From positions 62,001-126,000 of the forward strand of contig JAPOVK010000063.1 in the NCBI GenBank assembly GCA_026708185.1: DNA of 64,000 bases, in the 5' to 3' direction. Shown here one piece after another: positions 9,224 through 17,254 of this stretch. This stretch comes from Gammaproteobacteria bacterium. Lineage in GTDB: Bacteria > Pseudomonadota > Gammaproteobacteria > Pseudomonadales > Azotimanducaceae. A program made the translations under genes and the position numbers. The stretch's first letter is position 1; each line of letters begins with the position of its first letter. Under the pieces are notes generated by a model. It saw only the letters and a list, made by a program, of their open reading frames with translations. It was not told where the DNA came from and searched no databases.

Positions 9224-9238
9224 CCGACCCCACCACGC

Positions 9239-9550
9239 TTACGCCGTCTCGACCGCTTCGGCCTCGGCTTCAGCCGCCTCGCCCTCGGCTTCAGCCTCGT
9301 TTGACTGCGCCTTGCGGTGACGAGCGATCAAGCGGGCCGCGCGCTCCGTCGGCTGCGCGCCGACGGAAAGCCAATAGTCGACGCGCTCGAGGTCGATGCG
9401 GAGTTCTTCTTCGCCACCGCGCGCAAGCGGGTTGTAGAACCCGACGCGCTCGATGAAGCGACCGTCGCGCTTTGCGGTCTTCTCGGCCACGGTGACCTGG
9501 TAGAAGGGATGTTTCTTGCCCCCGTGGCGGGCCAGTCGAATGGTGACCAC
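9239..9550 (-). CDS. rpsP: 30S ribosomal protein S16
   Basis: S16 is a 30S assembly protein. The 103-residue sequence begins [17 protein letters not shown] and carries [16 protein letters not shown] and [19 protein letters not shown], all typical. The C-terminal 25 residues are an Ala/Glu repeat tail absent from the core family. It is the first gene of rpsP-rimM-trmD-rplS. Confidence 0.97.
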   Translation of the reverse strand: MVTIRLARHGGKKHPFYQVTVAEKTAKRDGRFIERVGFYNPLARGGEEELRIDLERVDYWLSVGAQPTERAARLIARHRKAQSNEAEAEGEAAEAEAEAVETA

Positions 9551-9559
9551 GTCTTTGAA

Positions 9560-9588
9560 GCGCCTTTAGCGAAAGGCGCGCGATTCTA
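9560..9588 (-). promoter_or_regulatory. rpsP upstream palindrome and possible -10
   Basis: An 8-bp stem (GCGCCTTT/AAAGGCGC) with a 4-nt loop occupies 9560-9579, ending 10 nt before the rpsP start. A TAGAAT hexamer on the minus strand lies at 9583-9588. If TAGAAT is the -10, transcription begins within the palindrome, which could act as an operator or a leader hairpin. No good -35 was found. Confidence 0.35.
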
Positions 9589-9627
9589 GCCGATCGAGAC
9601 GACGAGCGGTACCGCGGTGCGTGGTTG

Positions 9628-10026
9628 TCAGCGCAGCGTCGCGGTGAGTCCGGCCGCGACGATTCGATGGTCCCGGGTCAGCAAGGTCGCGCCGAGGACC
9701 CGGGCCGTTGCGACGATGATCCTGTCCGCGGGATCCCGGTGGAATGAGTCCGGCAAAGCCGCGACCTCAGCAGCCACGGCTGGAGAGATCGACTGGCGAC
9801 GCACGAGTGGCGGCGCCACCGCCTTGTCGAGCCAATCCCGCAACGGCAGGGCAAGCTGGATGCGACCCAAGCTATGGAGCGTCGCGACTTCCCAAAGCGA
9901 GATATCGGACACGTGGACCGGATCATCCGGACTCACCGACTTGACGACCTCACGCTGCGCCGCCGAAAGCTGCGTCGTGTCCGTCAACCACCAGAGCAAG
10001 ATGTGGGTATCGAGCAGCGCGATCAC
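9628..10026 (-). CDS. PIN-domain toxin (VapC-like), pair 2
   Basis: A 132-residue PIN-domain protein with IALLDTHILLWWL at the N-terminus, SDISLWEVATLH in the middle, DPADRIIVATA and LLTRDHRI near the end. This is the signature of VapC-type RNases whose first Asp begins the active site. The GTG start at 10026 immediately follows the TAA stop of the antitoxin gene, so the pair is coupled. The sequence differs clearly from the PIN proteins at 3563 and 32075. Confidence 0.87.
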   Translation of the reverse strand: MIALLDTHILLWWLTDTTQLSAAQREVVKSVSPDDPVHVSDISLWEVATLHSLGRIQLALPLRDWLDKAVAPPLVRRQSISPAVAAEVAALPDSFHRDPADRIIVATARVLGATLLTRDHRIVAAGLTATLR

Positions 10027-10263
10027 TTAACGCAAGCTCTCCCAATCGCTCTCCGGGACAGCGGGCCCGATGATGTCGCCCACCACCGTGACCGTGCCCG
10101 TCAACTCCAATTGGGGGAACGCCGCTTTCGACTCGGTCGGCGGCCACAGTTCCGCGACTGGTCGACCGCGTTTCAAGATGACGATGTGCTCGCCCGTGTC
10201 CCGCACCCGATCGAGGATGGCCAGGCACCGCGCTTTGAAGTCCGAGGCGTTGATCGTCTCCAT
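10027..10263 (-). CDS. Phd/YefM-type antitoxin, pair 2
   Basis: A 78-residue antitoxin beginning METINASDFKARCLAILD with the pattern VILKRGRPVAELWP, typical of Phd/YefM. It is transcribed before and directly abuts the PIN toxin gene. A short A/T-rich stretch just upstream (10264-10292, TGACTAGTCAT palindrome at 10279-10289) may hold the promoter and an autoregulatory operator. The operator role is inferred from family behaviour. Confidence 0.85.
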   Translation of the reverse strand: METINASDFKARCLAILDRVRDTGEHIVILKRGRPVAELWPPTESKAAFPQLELTGTVTVVGDIIGPAVPESDWESLR

Positions 10264-10388
10264 AGATGACCAGTATCAATGACTAGTCATATCCCGTCAA
10301 GCTCCGCAGCGCCGCCTGCTGTCCACCAAGAACCGCGCCGAGCTCACGACTGACCAAGTGGTGTGGCGTCGCAATCCTTGCCAACCCG

Positions 10389-11366
10389 GTGTCGGGCAGC
10401 TATTTTCCGGTGCGTCCCGACCGAGGGGGGCGAGCGATACAGGGTTCCTGCGACAGCCATCGTCGTTTTCAAAAGTTCGTCCTGATGCTCTTCATCGCCT
10501 TCGCCCCCGCCGTCCCGGGTGCTGAAGGCACCGACGAACGACGCCAAGGCGCGTCCAAAGTCGGCGAGGCGACCGATGCCGCCGCACGGAGTTGGTCGTG
10601 GTTGGCGGGCCAAGTCGGCTGGTCGGATGCGAGTGCTCTGCGGCACCACCTTGCCGGTGTCTCAACGACCGACATCGAATGGGTGCGCGTAACCATGCAT
10701 TCCGATCGCCGTTTCCTCGAACAACCAGGCATTACGGCTGAGTGGATGCTGGCCGATCCTGGCCATCAGGTCGTGCGCAAGGCAGTCGGTGGAGCCGCAG
10801 CGATTGGCTTGGCCGGCCTGGCCGGAGACACGGCGGCGTTGGCAAGGCTCGCCCTTGACATCGGCCAGGGCGACCCCGCGTTGAAGGCGCTCGACGCCGC
10901 CCTCTGGAACGCGTATGGCAGCCACCTAGGCGAGTACGTATGGATACGCGACGAGTCCGGCGCTGGAACCACCATGTTCCTCTGGGTCCGGTACGCGGCG
11001 AGAGTCGACCGGGATGCGCTGGAGACATTGCGCGTTTCCGCCCATGACCTGCTGCAAATGGCCGACTATCAGCTCGCGCGAAAGCTGGCGGCCGACGCCC
11101 ACGTGCAGTCACTAGTCGAATGCGTGCGATGCGCCACCCCATCGGCACCTTACTACGACGACTGCGGCACGACAGAGCCCTCAGCCGGGGAGCGCGAGGG
11201 GTCGGCCCCTCGCAAGAAAATAGGCCACTGCGCGCTTTCGAGCGCCGATGATCCGACCGAGTTCTGCGCGGCGTACCTGCCGCGCATGCTTCACCCTGCC
11301 ACCCAACTCGCTCACTGCCCGGACGTGGCCGCGAATCTCCCAAAGGTCCCGGAAGGCTCGGATTAG
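10389..11366 (+). CDS. predicted secreted protein of unknown function with embedded repeat
   Basis: No family recognised. The frame opens with GTG at 10389, but a hydrophobic signal-like segment (FVLMLFIAFAPAVPGA) suggests that the true start may be nearer 10485 (ATG). The mature part is about 285 residues with an alanine-rich segment around 135-160 and several cysteines in the C-terminal third (ECVRCATP, DDCG, HCALS, FCAAYL), plausible for an exported disulfide-bonded protein. At 11174-11220 the coding sequence contains a copy of the dispersed palindromic repeat, read as EPSAGEREG followed by SAPRK. That segment is probably an insertion into a surface loop. Confidence 0.55.
   Translation: MSGSYFPVRPDRGGRAIQGSCDSHRRFQKFVLMLFIAFAPAVPGAEGTDERRQGASKVGEATDAAARSWSWLAGQVGWSDASALRHHLAGVSTTDIEWVRVTMHSDRRFLEQPGITAEWMLADPGHQVVRKAVGGAAAIGLAGLAGDTAALARLALDIGQGDPALKALDAALWNAYGSHLGEYVWIRDESGAGTTMFLWVRYAARVDRDALETLRVSAHDLLQMADYQLARKLAADAHVQSLVECVRCATPSAPYYDDCGTTEPSAGEREGSAPRKKIGHCALSSADDPTEFCAAYLPRMLHPATQLAHCPDVAANLPKVPEGSD
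11174..11220 (+). repeat. dispersed palindromic repeat (family 1), copy inside a coding region
   Basis: A 47-bp copy comprising AGAGCCCTCAGC, a G-rich link, GCGAGGGG, a short loop, CCCCTCGC and AAGAAAA. The hairpin stem is 8 bp. It keeps the host reading frame open. The other copies are at 14915-14957 (opposite strand), 53473-53516 and 62796-62964. Confidence 0.85.
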
Positions 11367-11436
11367 ACGGCCGCGTACTTGGCGGTAGGCCGTCCGCCCT
11401 AGGTTTGCGGCCCAACGCGTCACAATCGCGACGAAC

Positions 11437-12816
11437 CTATCGCCGGCGTCGTCCGCCGCGCACCGGGGCGCCGCCCTGGGCTGCTTCAAGACCACGCATC
11501 ATCCGCTTCATCGCCCCCTTGCGGGTGACCTTCTTCATCGTCTTCTGCATCTGCTTATGCTGCTTCAGGACGTGGTTCACGTCCTGGATGCGCGTGCCGC
11601 TGCCGGCTGCGATCCGGCGCTTGCGCGAGCCGTTGATGAGGTCGGGGTACTGGCGTTCCTTGTGCGTCATGGAGTCGATGACGACGGCCATCTTGCGGAA
11701 CATGCCATCGTCGATCTGGGCGCGCTTGGCATTGCTAAGCTGATCGACCCCCGGCAAGCGCTCGAGCATGCCTTCGGCGCCGCCGAGGTCCGACATCTGG
11801 CGCAACTGGTCGCGAAAGTCGGCTAGGTCGAACCGCCGGCCGCGGCTGATCTTGTTGGCGAGCCGGGTGGCTTTCTTGCGATCGACCTTGCGTTCGGCCT
11901 CCTCGATGAGCGACAGCACATCGCCCATACCGAGGATCCGCGATGCGACGCGGTCGGGATGAAAGGCCTCGAGGGCGTCGGTCTTCTCGCCGACGCCCAG
12001 GAACTTGATCGGCTTGCCCGTGACCGCGCGTACCGAGAGCGCGGCCCCGCCACGCGCATCGCCGTCCGCCTTGGCGAGAACGACGCCGGTCAGCGGCAGC
12101 GCCTCATGGAACGCCTTGGCCGTAACCGCAGCGTCCTGGCCGGTCATGGCATCAACGACGAAAAGCGTCTCGACCGGATCGATCGCCGCGTGGATGGCGG
12201 CGATCTCCTCCATCATCTGCTCGTCGATGGCGAGGCGTCCCGCCGTGTCGACGATGAGCACGTCGTCGAAACGGCTCTTGGCGTCGGCCACGGCGCGCTT
12301 GGCGATCGCGACCGGGCGCTCGTCGGACGTGCTCGGCACGAAACGGGCACCGGCCTCCGCGGCGAGCGTCTGTAACTGGTCGATTGCGGCCGGGCGGTAG
12401 ACGTCGGCGCTGACGACGGCCACCTTGCGGCGCTCGCGGTCCTTGAGGTAGCGCGCGAGCTTGGCAACCGTGGCGGTCTTGCCAGCGCCTTGCAGCCCCG
12501 CCATCAAAACGACCGCCGGCGGCGACGCGGCGAGATCCAGCGCATCGTTGGCATCGCCCATGAGGTGGACGAGTTCTTCGTGCACGACCTGCACGAAGGC
12601 TTGTCCGCTATCCAGCGAGGCCAGCACCTCGCGGCCGACGGCGCGTTTCTGGACATCCGCGGTGAAACTGCGCACGACCGAGAGGGCGACGTCTGCCTCC
12701 AGGAGCGCGATGCGCACTTGGCGAACCGCGTCGCGGATGTTGTCCTCGGTGAGACGGCCGCGACCGGACACGTTCCTCAACGCGCCGGTCAGGCGCTCTG
12801 CGAGGCTGTCGAACAT
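11437..12816 (-). CDS. ffh: signal recognition particle protein Ffh
   Basis: Ffh is the SRP54 GTPase that targets nascent membrane proteins with 4.5S RNA. The 459-residue protein has the N domain (FDSLAERL, GRGRLTEDNI), the G domain (GLQGAGKT P-loop, VVSADVYRPAA, DTAGR, TGQDA, KADGDARGG, FLGVGEK) and the methionine-rich M domain with SRKRRIAAGSG. The ATG at 12816 is chosen because it aligns with the E. coli MFD start; a TTG or GTG a few codons upstream is possible. It lies near rpsP-rimM-trmD-rplS as in pseudomonads, with a toxin-antitoxin pair and an unknown gene between them. Confidence 0.96.
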   Translation of the reverse strand: MFDSLAERLTGALRNVSGRGRLTEDNIRDAVRQVRIALLEADVALSVVRSFTADVQKRAVGREVLASLDSGQAFVQVVHEELVHLMGDANDALDLAASPPAVVLMAGLQGAGKTATVAKLARYLKDRERRKVAVVSADVYRPAAIDQLQTLAAEAGARFVPSTSDERPVAIAKRAVADAKSRFDDVLIVDTAGRLAIDEQMMEEIAAIHAAIDPVETLFVVDAMTGQDAAVTAKAFHEALPLTGVVLAKADGDARGGAALSVRAVTGKPIKFLGVGEKTDALEAFHPDRVASRILGMGDVLSLIEEAERKVDRKKATRLANKISRGRRFDLADFRDQLRQMSDLGGAEGMLERLPGVDQLSNAKRAQIDDGMFRKMAVVIDSMTHKERQYPDLINGSRKRRIAAGSGTRIQDVNHVLKQHKQMQKTMKKVTRKGAMKRMMRGLEAAQGGAPVRGGRRRR

Positions 12817-12908
12817 CACCAATCCAACGGGCACGAAACGTTGCCGCGCGAGTCTATAGGTTGGACGTGCCTTCCGACACCACCGCTAGGGGCGCACAAT
12901 CGAGACCG

Positions 12909-14126
12909 ATGACATCCGACTCCGACAACGTTGAACGCCGCATCACGCTGCTGATCGAACTGGAGGACCGCCCGGGCGCACTGGAGTCCGCGTTGCGACC
13001 ATTCGCCCGCCACGGGGTCAACCTGACGCACATCGAGTCGCGGCCGCGGCAGGGACGCACCTTCGATTTCCACGTCGACTGCGAGGGTCGCCGCGGCGAC
13101 CCCGCCGTGGATCGGACGATCGCCGAACTCTCGCGTACCACGGTCCACGTCATGGTGCTCGACGACAAGGAGGTGCCGTGGTTCCCGCGACACATCGCGG
13201 AACTGGACCTGGTGGCCAACAACACGCTCGACGCGGGCGGCGCATTGCAGGCCGACCACCCCGGGTTCTCCGACTCAAGCTACCGCCGACGCCGCGCCGA
13301 GATCGACCGCCTTGCCAGGCGCCACCGTCACGGCGAGGCATTCCCGGCGGTCGACTACAACACCCGGGAAGCGCAAACCTGGGGGCACGTCTACCGCCGC
13401 CTGGCGTCATTGCGCCGACAGTATGCGTGCAGCGCATACCTCGCCGCCTTTCGTGCCCTGGAGGCGCATTGCGGATTCGGCCCCGACGCGGTCCCCGAGG
13501 GGCGTGACGTCAGCGCATTCCTCGAAGCGCGCACGGGCTTTGTGCTGCGTCCCGCACCAGGACTGCTGCGACCACGCGACTTCCTCAATGCGTTGGCATT
13601 CCGGGTGTTCTTCGCGACGCAGTACGTGCGCCACCACACGGTACCGTTCTACACGCCGGAGCCCGACGTCTGCCACGAGTTGCTCGGTCATGCACCGATG
13701 TTCGCCGATCACGCCTTCGCCGACCTTTCCCAGGAAATCGGGCTGGCGAGCCTGGGCGCCAGCGACGAGGACATCGAGCGCCTGGGGCGGTGCTACTGGT
13801 ACTCGGTGGAGTTCGGCCTGTTGCGGGAGGGCGGACGATTGAAGGCCTACGGCGCCGGCGTGCTGTCGAGCGTCGGCGAACTCGAGCGGGCGTGCGCGGG
13901 TGATCTGCCCGATGAGTCCCTCAAGCCGTGGGACCCCGAGTCCGCTGCACGAGAACCCTATCCGATCACCGAGTTGCAGCCATGCTACCTGGTCGCCGAC
14001 TCGTTGCAGGACGCCAAGGCGCGCATGCGGAACTTCTGCGAGTCGCTCTCAAGGCCGTTCCACGCCCGCTACAACGCGGCGGCGCAACGCATCTGGGTCG
14101 ACCGGGCCGTTCGACGGCGACATTGA
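12909..14126 (+). CDS. aromatic amino acid hydroxylase with N-terminal ACT domain (animal-type phenylalanine hydroxylase)
   Basis: A pterin- and iron-dependent hydroxylase, most likely converting phenylalanine to tyrosine. The ACT domain (about residues 10-90, LLIELEDRPGALESALRPF) is followed by the catalytic domain (VPWFPRHIAELD, ADHPGF, TPEPDVCHELLGHAPMF, SQEIGLASLGA, KAYGAGVLSS). The iron ligands His256, His261 and Glu301 have the same spacing (5 and 40) as His285, His290 and Glu330 in human PAH. Ordinary bacterial PhhA is about 260 residues and lacks the ACT domain. The start is uncertain: ATG at 12909, GTG at 12867 and TTG at 12861 are in frame. It diverges from ffh; no phhB is nearby. 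Confidence 0.9.
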   Translation: MTSDSDNVERRITLLIELEDRPGALESALRPFARHGVNLTHIESRPRQGRTFDFHVDCEGRRGDPAVDRTIAELSRTTVHVMVLDDKEVPWFPRHIAELDLVANNTLDAGGALQADHPGFSDSSYRRRRAEIDRLARRHRHGEAFPAVDYNTREAQTWGHVYRRLASLRRQYACSAYLAAFRALEAHCGFGPDAVPEGRDVSAFLEARTGFVLRPAPGLLRPRDFLNALAFRVFFATQYVRHHTVPFYTPEPDVCHELLGHAPMFADHAFADLSQEIGLASLGASDEDIERLGRCYWYSVEFGLLREGGRLKAYGAGVLSSVGELERACAGDLPDESLKPWDPESAAREPYPITELQPCYLVADSLQDAKARMRNFCESLSRPFHARYNAAAQRIWVDRAVRRRH

Positions 14127-14187
14127 CCGCTGGCCCTCCTTTTCGACAGACTCGCGCGGATTTTCGCCGTTATAGGGACTTCAAGAC

Positions 14188-14904
14188 GTGCAACTCGAAG
14201 ACAAGGTGGCCGTGGTCACCGGCGCTGGGCGGGGCATCGGCCGCGCCATCGCGATCGCTTATGCCAAGCACGGCGCAAGGGTCGTCTGCGCCGCCCGCAG
14301 CATGGACGAACTGAACGCGGTCGCCGCGGAAACCGGCGGCCTGGCCGTGCACTGCGACGTCGCGTCGGAAACCGACATCCGCGCCCTGATGGATGGCACA
14401 CGCGATCAGTTGGGATGCATCGACATCCTCGTCAACAACGCCGGCGCCGTCGCGCGCCTGCCGGTCCACGAGCTGCCCGTCGAGGACTGGGACATGGTGA
14501 TGAACGTGAACCTGCGCGGCTTGTTCCTATGCACCAAGTACGCGCTGCCAGCCATGCTCGAGCAGGGTTCCGGATGCATCATCAATATCTCGTCCGGCGC
14601 CGGCGTGGTCGGACCGCCAAATCGATCCGCCTACGCGGCATCCAAGCACGGCGTGATGGGGTTCACGAAGACCCTCGTCGCCGAGTACCTGCGTCGCGGA
14701 ATCCGCTCCCACGTCATCCTGCCGGACGCCACCGTATCGAGAATGCGCAGCGAAGGCTTCCCGGACGAGGATCCGGCGTCGATCATCCAAGCCGAGGACA
14801 TCGCGGACGCCGCGGTGTTCCTGGCCACGCAGCCGGCAACCGCGCACACCATGGAGATCCGGGTCAGCCAAGGCTTGCCCACGCGGCGGATTCAGCGCGA
14901 CTGA
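14188..14904 (+). CDS. short-chain dehydrogenase/reductase
   Basis: A 238-residue classical SDR. The cofactor motif T-G-x3-G-x-G is VTGAGRGIG, followed by NNAG (VNNAGAVARL), the catalytic serine in NISSGAG and Tyr-x3-Lys in SAYAASKHG. Ala-Arg after the second strand (CAARSMDEL) suggests NADP preference. The start is a GTG at 14188. It lies 61 nt after the hydroxylase gene on the same strand, so co-transcription is possible. It is not a recognisable dihydropteridine reductase, so a role in pterin recycling is only speculation. Confidence 0.88.
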   Translation: MQLEDKVAVVTGAGRGIGRAIAIAYAKHGARVVCAARSMDELNAVAAETGGLAVHCDVASETDIRALMDGTRDQLGCIDILVNNAGAVARLPVHELPVEDWDMVMNVNLRGLFLCTKYALPAMLEQGSGCIINISSGAGVVGPPNRSAYAASKHGVMGFTKTLVAEYLRRGIRSHVILPDATVSRMRSEGFPDEDPASIIQAEDIADAAVFLATQPATAHTMEIRVSQGLPTRRIQRD

Positions 14905-14911
14905 CGACGCC

Positions 14912-15307
14912 TTACTTGCGAGGGGCAAGCCCCTCGCGCTCCCCGCTGAGGGCTCTTCGCCACCGAAGAACGGCGAAGGTGTAGATCACGGCATTGAGGA
15001 CGAGCAACGCGACGCCCAACGCAACCCGGACCGTCGGCGTGAGCAGGCCGTCCTGCAGCAGGTCCGGGTAGATCAGCGGCATCAGGGTCGTCTCGATGAA
15101 GCGACTGCCGCTCAAGTCGCCGCGGAGCGCGTTCTCGAGGTATGTCAACGGGCAGACCCAGTCCCCGAATTGAACGGCGGCGCCCCACACGGTCGCCGGG
15201 ATGTGCAGCCACGCGACGCGTGGAAACCGAAGCACGAGGAGGCCCCCGGCAGCGACGAAGACGATGAAGCCGAAGTGGAGGAGTACGACGGCGTCCGCTG
15301 CGCTCAT
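14912..15307 (-). CDS. DUF2784-like membrane protein with repeat-derived C-terminus
   Basis: A 131-residue protein with about four hydrophobic segments (LLHFGFIVFVAAGGLLVL, LHIPATVWGAAVQF, a segment near 60-75, and VALGVALLVLNAVIYTFAVL) and the motif DWVCPLTYLEN, which I associate with the DUF2784 family. Its function is unknown. The last 13 residues, ALSGEREGLAPRK, are encoded by a copy of dispersed repeat family 1, which also supplies the sequence up to the stop codon. It lies 19 nt downstream of leuA on the same strand and is probably co-transcribed with it. Confidence 0.75.
   Translation of the reverse strand: MSAADAVVLLHFGFIVFVAAGGLLVLRFPRVAWLHIPATVWGAAVQFGDWVCPLTYLENALRGDLSGSRFIETTLMPLIYPDLLQDGLLTPTVRVALGVALLVLNAVIYTFAVLRWRRALSGEREGLAPRK
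14915..14957 (-). repeat. dispersed palindromic repeat (family 1), C-terminal copy
   Basis: A copy in reverse orientation covering the 3' end of the DUF2784-like gene (stem GCGAGGGG/CCCCTCGC with loop CAAG, then GCTCCCCGCTGAGGGCTCTT on the plus strand). It is one base shorter than the copy at 11174 in the G-run, yet is still read in the same sense frame (EREG, APRK). Confidence 0.85.
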
Positions 15308-15326
15308 CGGCCTGCCGTGAGACCCG

Positions 15327-17027
15327 CTACTTCGCCCGCCAGCGTCGGTTGACCGCCGAGACGATCGCCGTCAAAGCCGCGGTCACGGTGTTGCGGCTCA
15401 GGCCGATGCCGAAGCTGTTGGCACCCGCCTCGCTCAAACCCACGACGCAGATCGCCCGCGCATCGTTGCCCGTGCCGATCGCCTGCTCGTGGTAGTGGAC
15501 GATGTTCAGCGGTTCGTTCAGCGTCGTCGCCATGGCGTTGACGAATGCCTCGATGGGTCCCGTCCCCACCCCTTCGACACGAACTTCGCCATCCGGTACG
15601 GCGACGCGCGCAACGCAACGCTGGGCCTCATTGTCCGCATGGCTAAGGTCGTACTCGATCAGGCGGTACGGCTCCGCATCGACCACGTACTCCTTGACCA
15701 GCGCGCCCATGATCTCGTCGGCGCGCACCTCGCGGTCGAGTTCCTCGGTGAGCCTCTGCACCACCTTGGAGAACTCCACCAGCATCTCGCGGGGCAGCGA
15801 GATGCCGAAGCGCTGTTCGAGGACAAAGCCCACCCCGCCTTTGCCGGACTGGCTGTTGACGCGCACGACCTCCTGGTAGGACGAGCCCACGTCCGCGGGA
15901 TCGATGGGCAGGTAGGGGACTTCCCAGTGGTCATCCCCCACCCGGGCAACGCCTTTCTTGATCGCGTCCTGGTGGGAACCGGAGAAGGCGGTGAACACGA
16001 GGTCTCCGGCGTAAGGGTGGCGCTCGTGAACGGGCAGCTTGTTGATGCCTTCGACCGTTTCGCGGATCCGCGGCATGTCGCGGAAGTCCAGTTCCGGGTC
16101 GACGCCCTGCGAGAAGAGATTCATGGCGACCGTGACGATGTCGCAGTTGCCGGTGCGTTCGCCGTTGCCGAAGAGGGTCCCCTCGACGCGTTCCGCGCCC
16201 GCCATCAAGGCCTGTTCCGTCGCCGCGACACCGGTGCCGCGGTCGTTGTGGGTGTGCAGGCTGATGACGATGCGCTCCCGGCCGGGGAAGTGGCGGGAAA
16301 ACCACTCGATCTGGTCGGCATACACGTTGGGCGTGGCCATCTCGACGGTGGACGGCAGGTTGACGATGATCGGCGCATCCTCGGTCGCGCCCCACTCGTC
16401 CGCCACCGCGGCGCAGATGTCCACGGCGAAGTCGAGCTCGGTGCCGGTGAAACTCTCCGGCGAGTATTCGAAATGCACGTTCGTGTCGTGGAGATCGGCG
16501 ACACCTTCCTTGACCAACGCCGTGCCCTCAACCGCCAGGTCGACGATGCCCGCCCGGTCCATGTTGAAGACGACGCGTCGCTGCAGCTCAGAGGTGGAGT
16601 TGTAGAGATGGAAGATGGCATTCGGCGCGCCGTCGAGTGCCTCGACCGTGCGCGCGATCAGTTCCGATCGGGCTTGGCAGAGCACCTGCACGGTGACCTC
16701 TTCGGGCACCATGTCGCGTTCGATGATGTGACGGATGAAGTCGAAATCCGGCTGCGATGCCGCCGGGAATCCCACCTCGATCTCCACGAAGCCGACCTCG
16801 AGCAGCAACTCGTAGAGGCGCAGCTTCTCGTCCACGTTCATCGGATCGATCAAGGCCTGGTTGCCGTCGCGCAGATCGACGCTGCACCAGCGCGGCGGCG
16901 TGGTGAGGATCCGGTCCGGCCACTGGCGGTCCGGCAATCGGACCGGCGAGAACGGGCGGTATTTCTGGAACGGCATGGCACCTTTGCGGCTGCCGCGTAA
17001 CGGTTCTGCGTGCTGCGTGGTCATCAC
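15327..17027 (-). CDS. leuA: 2-isopropylmalate synthase
   Basis: The first committed enzyme of leucine synthesis, condensing acetyl-CoA with 2-oxoisovalerate. The 566-residue protein belongs to the longer LeuA group found in pseudomonads and actinobacteria. The TIM barrel shows RDGNQAL, GFVEIEVGFP, the metal-binding SLHTHNDRGTG and EGTLFGNGERTGN. The C-terminal regulatory domain ends in the GLSEAGANSFGIGLSRN region. The ATG at 17027 or the adjacent one at 17024 may be used; MPFQKYRPF begins the conserved part. Leucine feedback is expected from the family. A short perfect inverted repeat at 17091-17107 lies upstream. Confidence 0.95.
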   Translation of the reverse strand: MMTTQHAEPLRGSRKGAMPFQKYRPFSPVRLPDRQWPDRILTTPPRWCSVDLRDGNQALIDPMNVDEKLRLYELLLEVGFVEIEVGFPAASQPDFDFIRHIIERDMVPEEVTVQVLCQARSELIARTVEALDGAPNAIFHLYNSTSELQRRVVFNMDRAGIVDLAVEGTALVKEGVADLHDTNVHFEYSPESFTGTELDFAVDICAAVADEWGATEDAPIIVNLPSTVEMATPNVYADQIEWFSRHFPGRERIVISLHTHNDRGTGVAATEQALMAGAERVEGTLFGNGERTGNCDIVTVAMNLFSQGVDPELDFRDMPRIRETVEGINKLPVHERHPYAGDLVFTAFSGSHQDAIKKGVARVGDDHWEVPYLPIDPADVGSSYQEVVRVNSQSGKGGVGFVLEQRFGISLPREMLVEFSKVVQRLTEELDREVRADEIMGALVKEYVVDAEPYRLIEYDLSHADNEAQRCVARVAVPDGEVRVEGVGTGPIEAFVNAMATTLNEPLNIVHYHEQAIGTGNDARAICVVGLSEAGANSFGIGLSRNTVTAALTAIVSAVNRRWRAK

Positions 17028-17090
17028 GAAACGTCCTTGGGTAGGTTTGGACTTGGACGGTGGGCTGACGTTGCCCTGTGGATGAGGTAA

Positions 17091-17107
17091 TGCCGGCTAA
17101 GCCGGCA
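17091..17107. repeat. short perfect inverted repeat upstream of leuA
   Basis: The 17-bp sequence TGCCGGCTTAGCCGGCA (minus strand) is a perfect palindrome around a single central base, 64 bp before the leuA start and 148 bp beyond the purT stop. It could be an operator for leuA or a terminator remnant of purT; there is no adjoining T-run. The rest of the 17028-17254 gap shows nothing clear. Confidence 0.4.
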
Positions 17108-17254
17108 GTAGCAGCAAAATAAGGCGGGCGAACAGCGCCGGGCTGGCCGTTGCGGAGCGCAAACTGTTCGACTTGGGGTTCAAAGGAACTCGCCGCCGTG
17201 GGGTGAACGGGGCGAAATATAGCCGAATGGCGGGCGCGTTGCTAGCGCACCACG

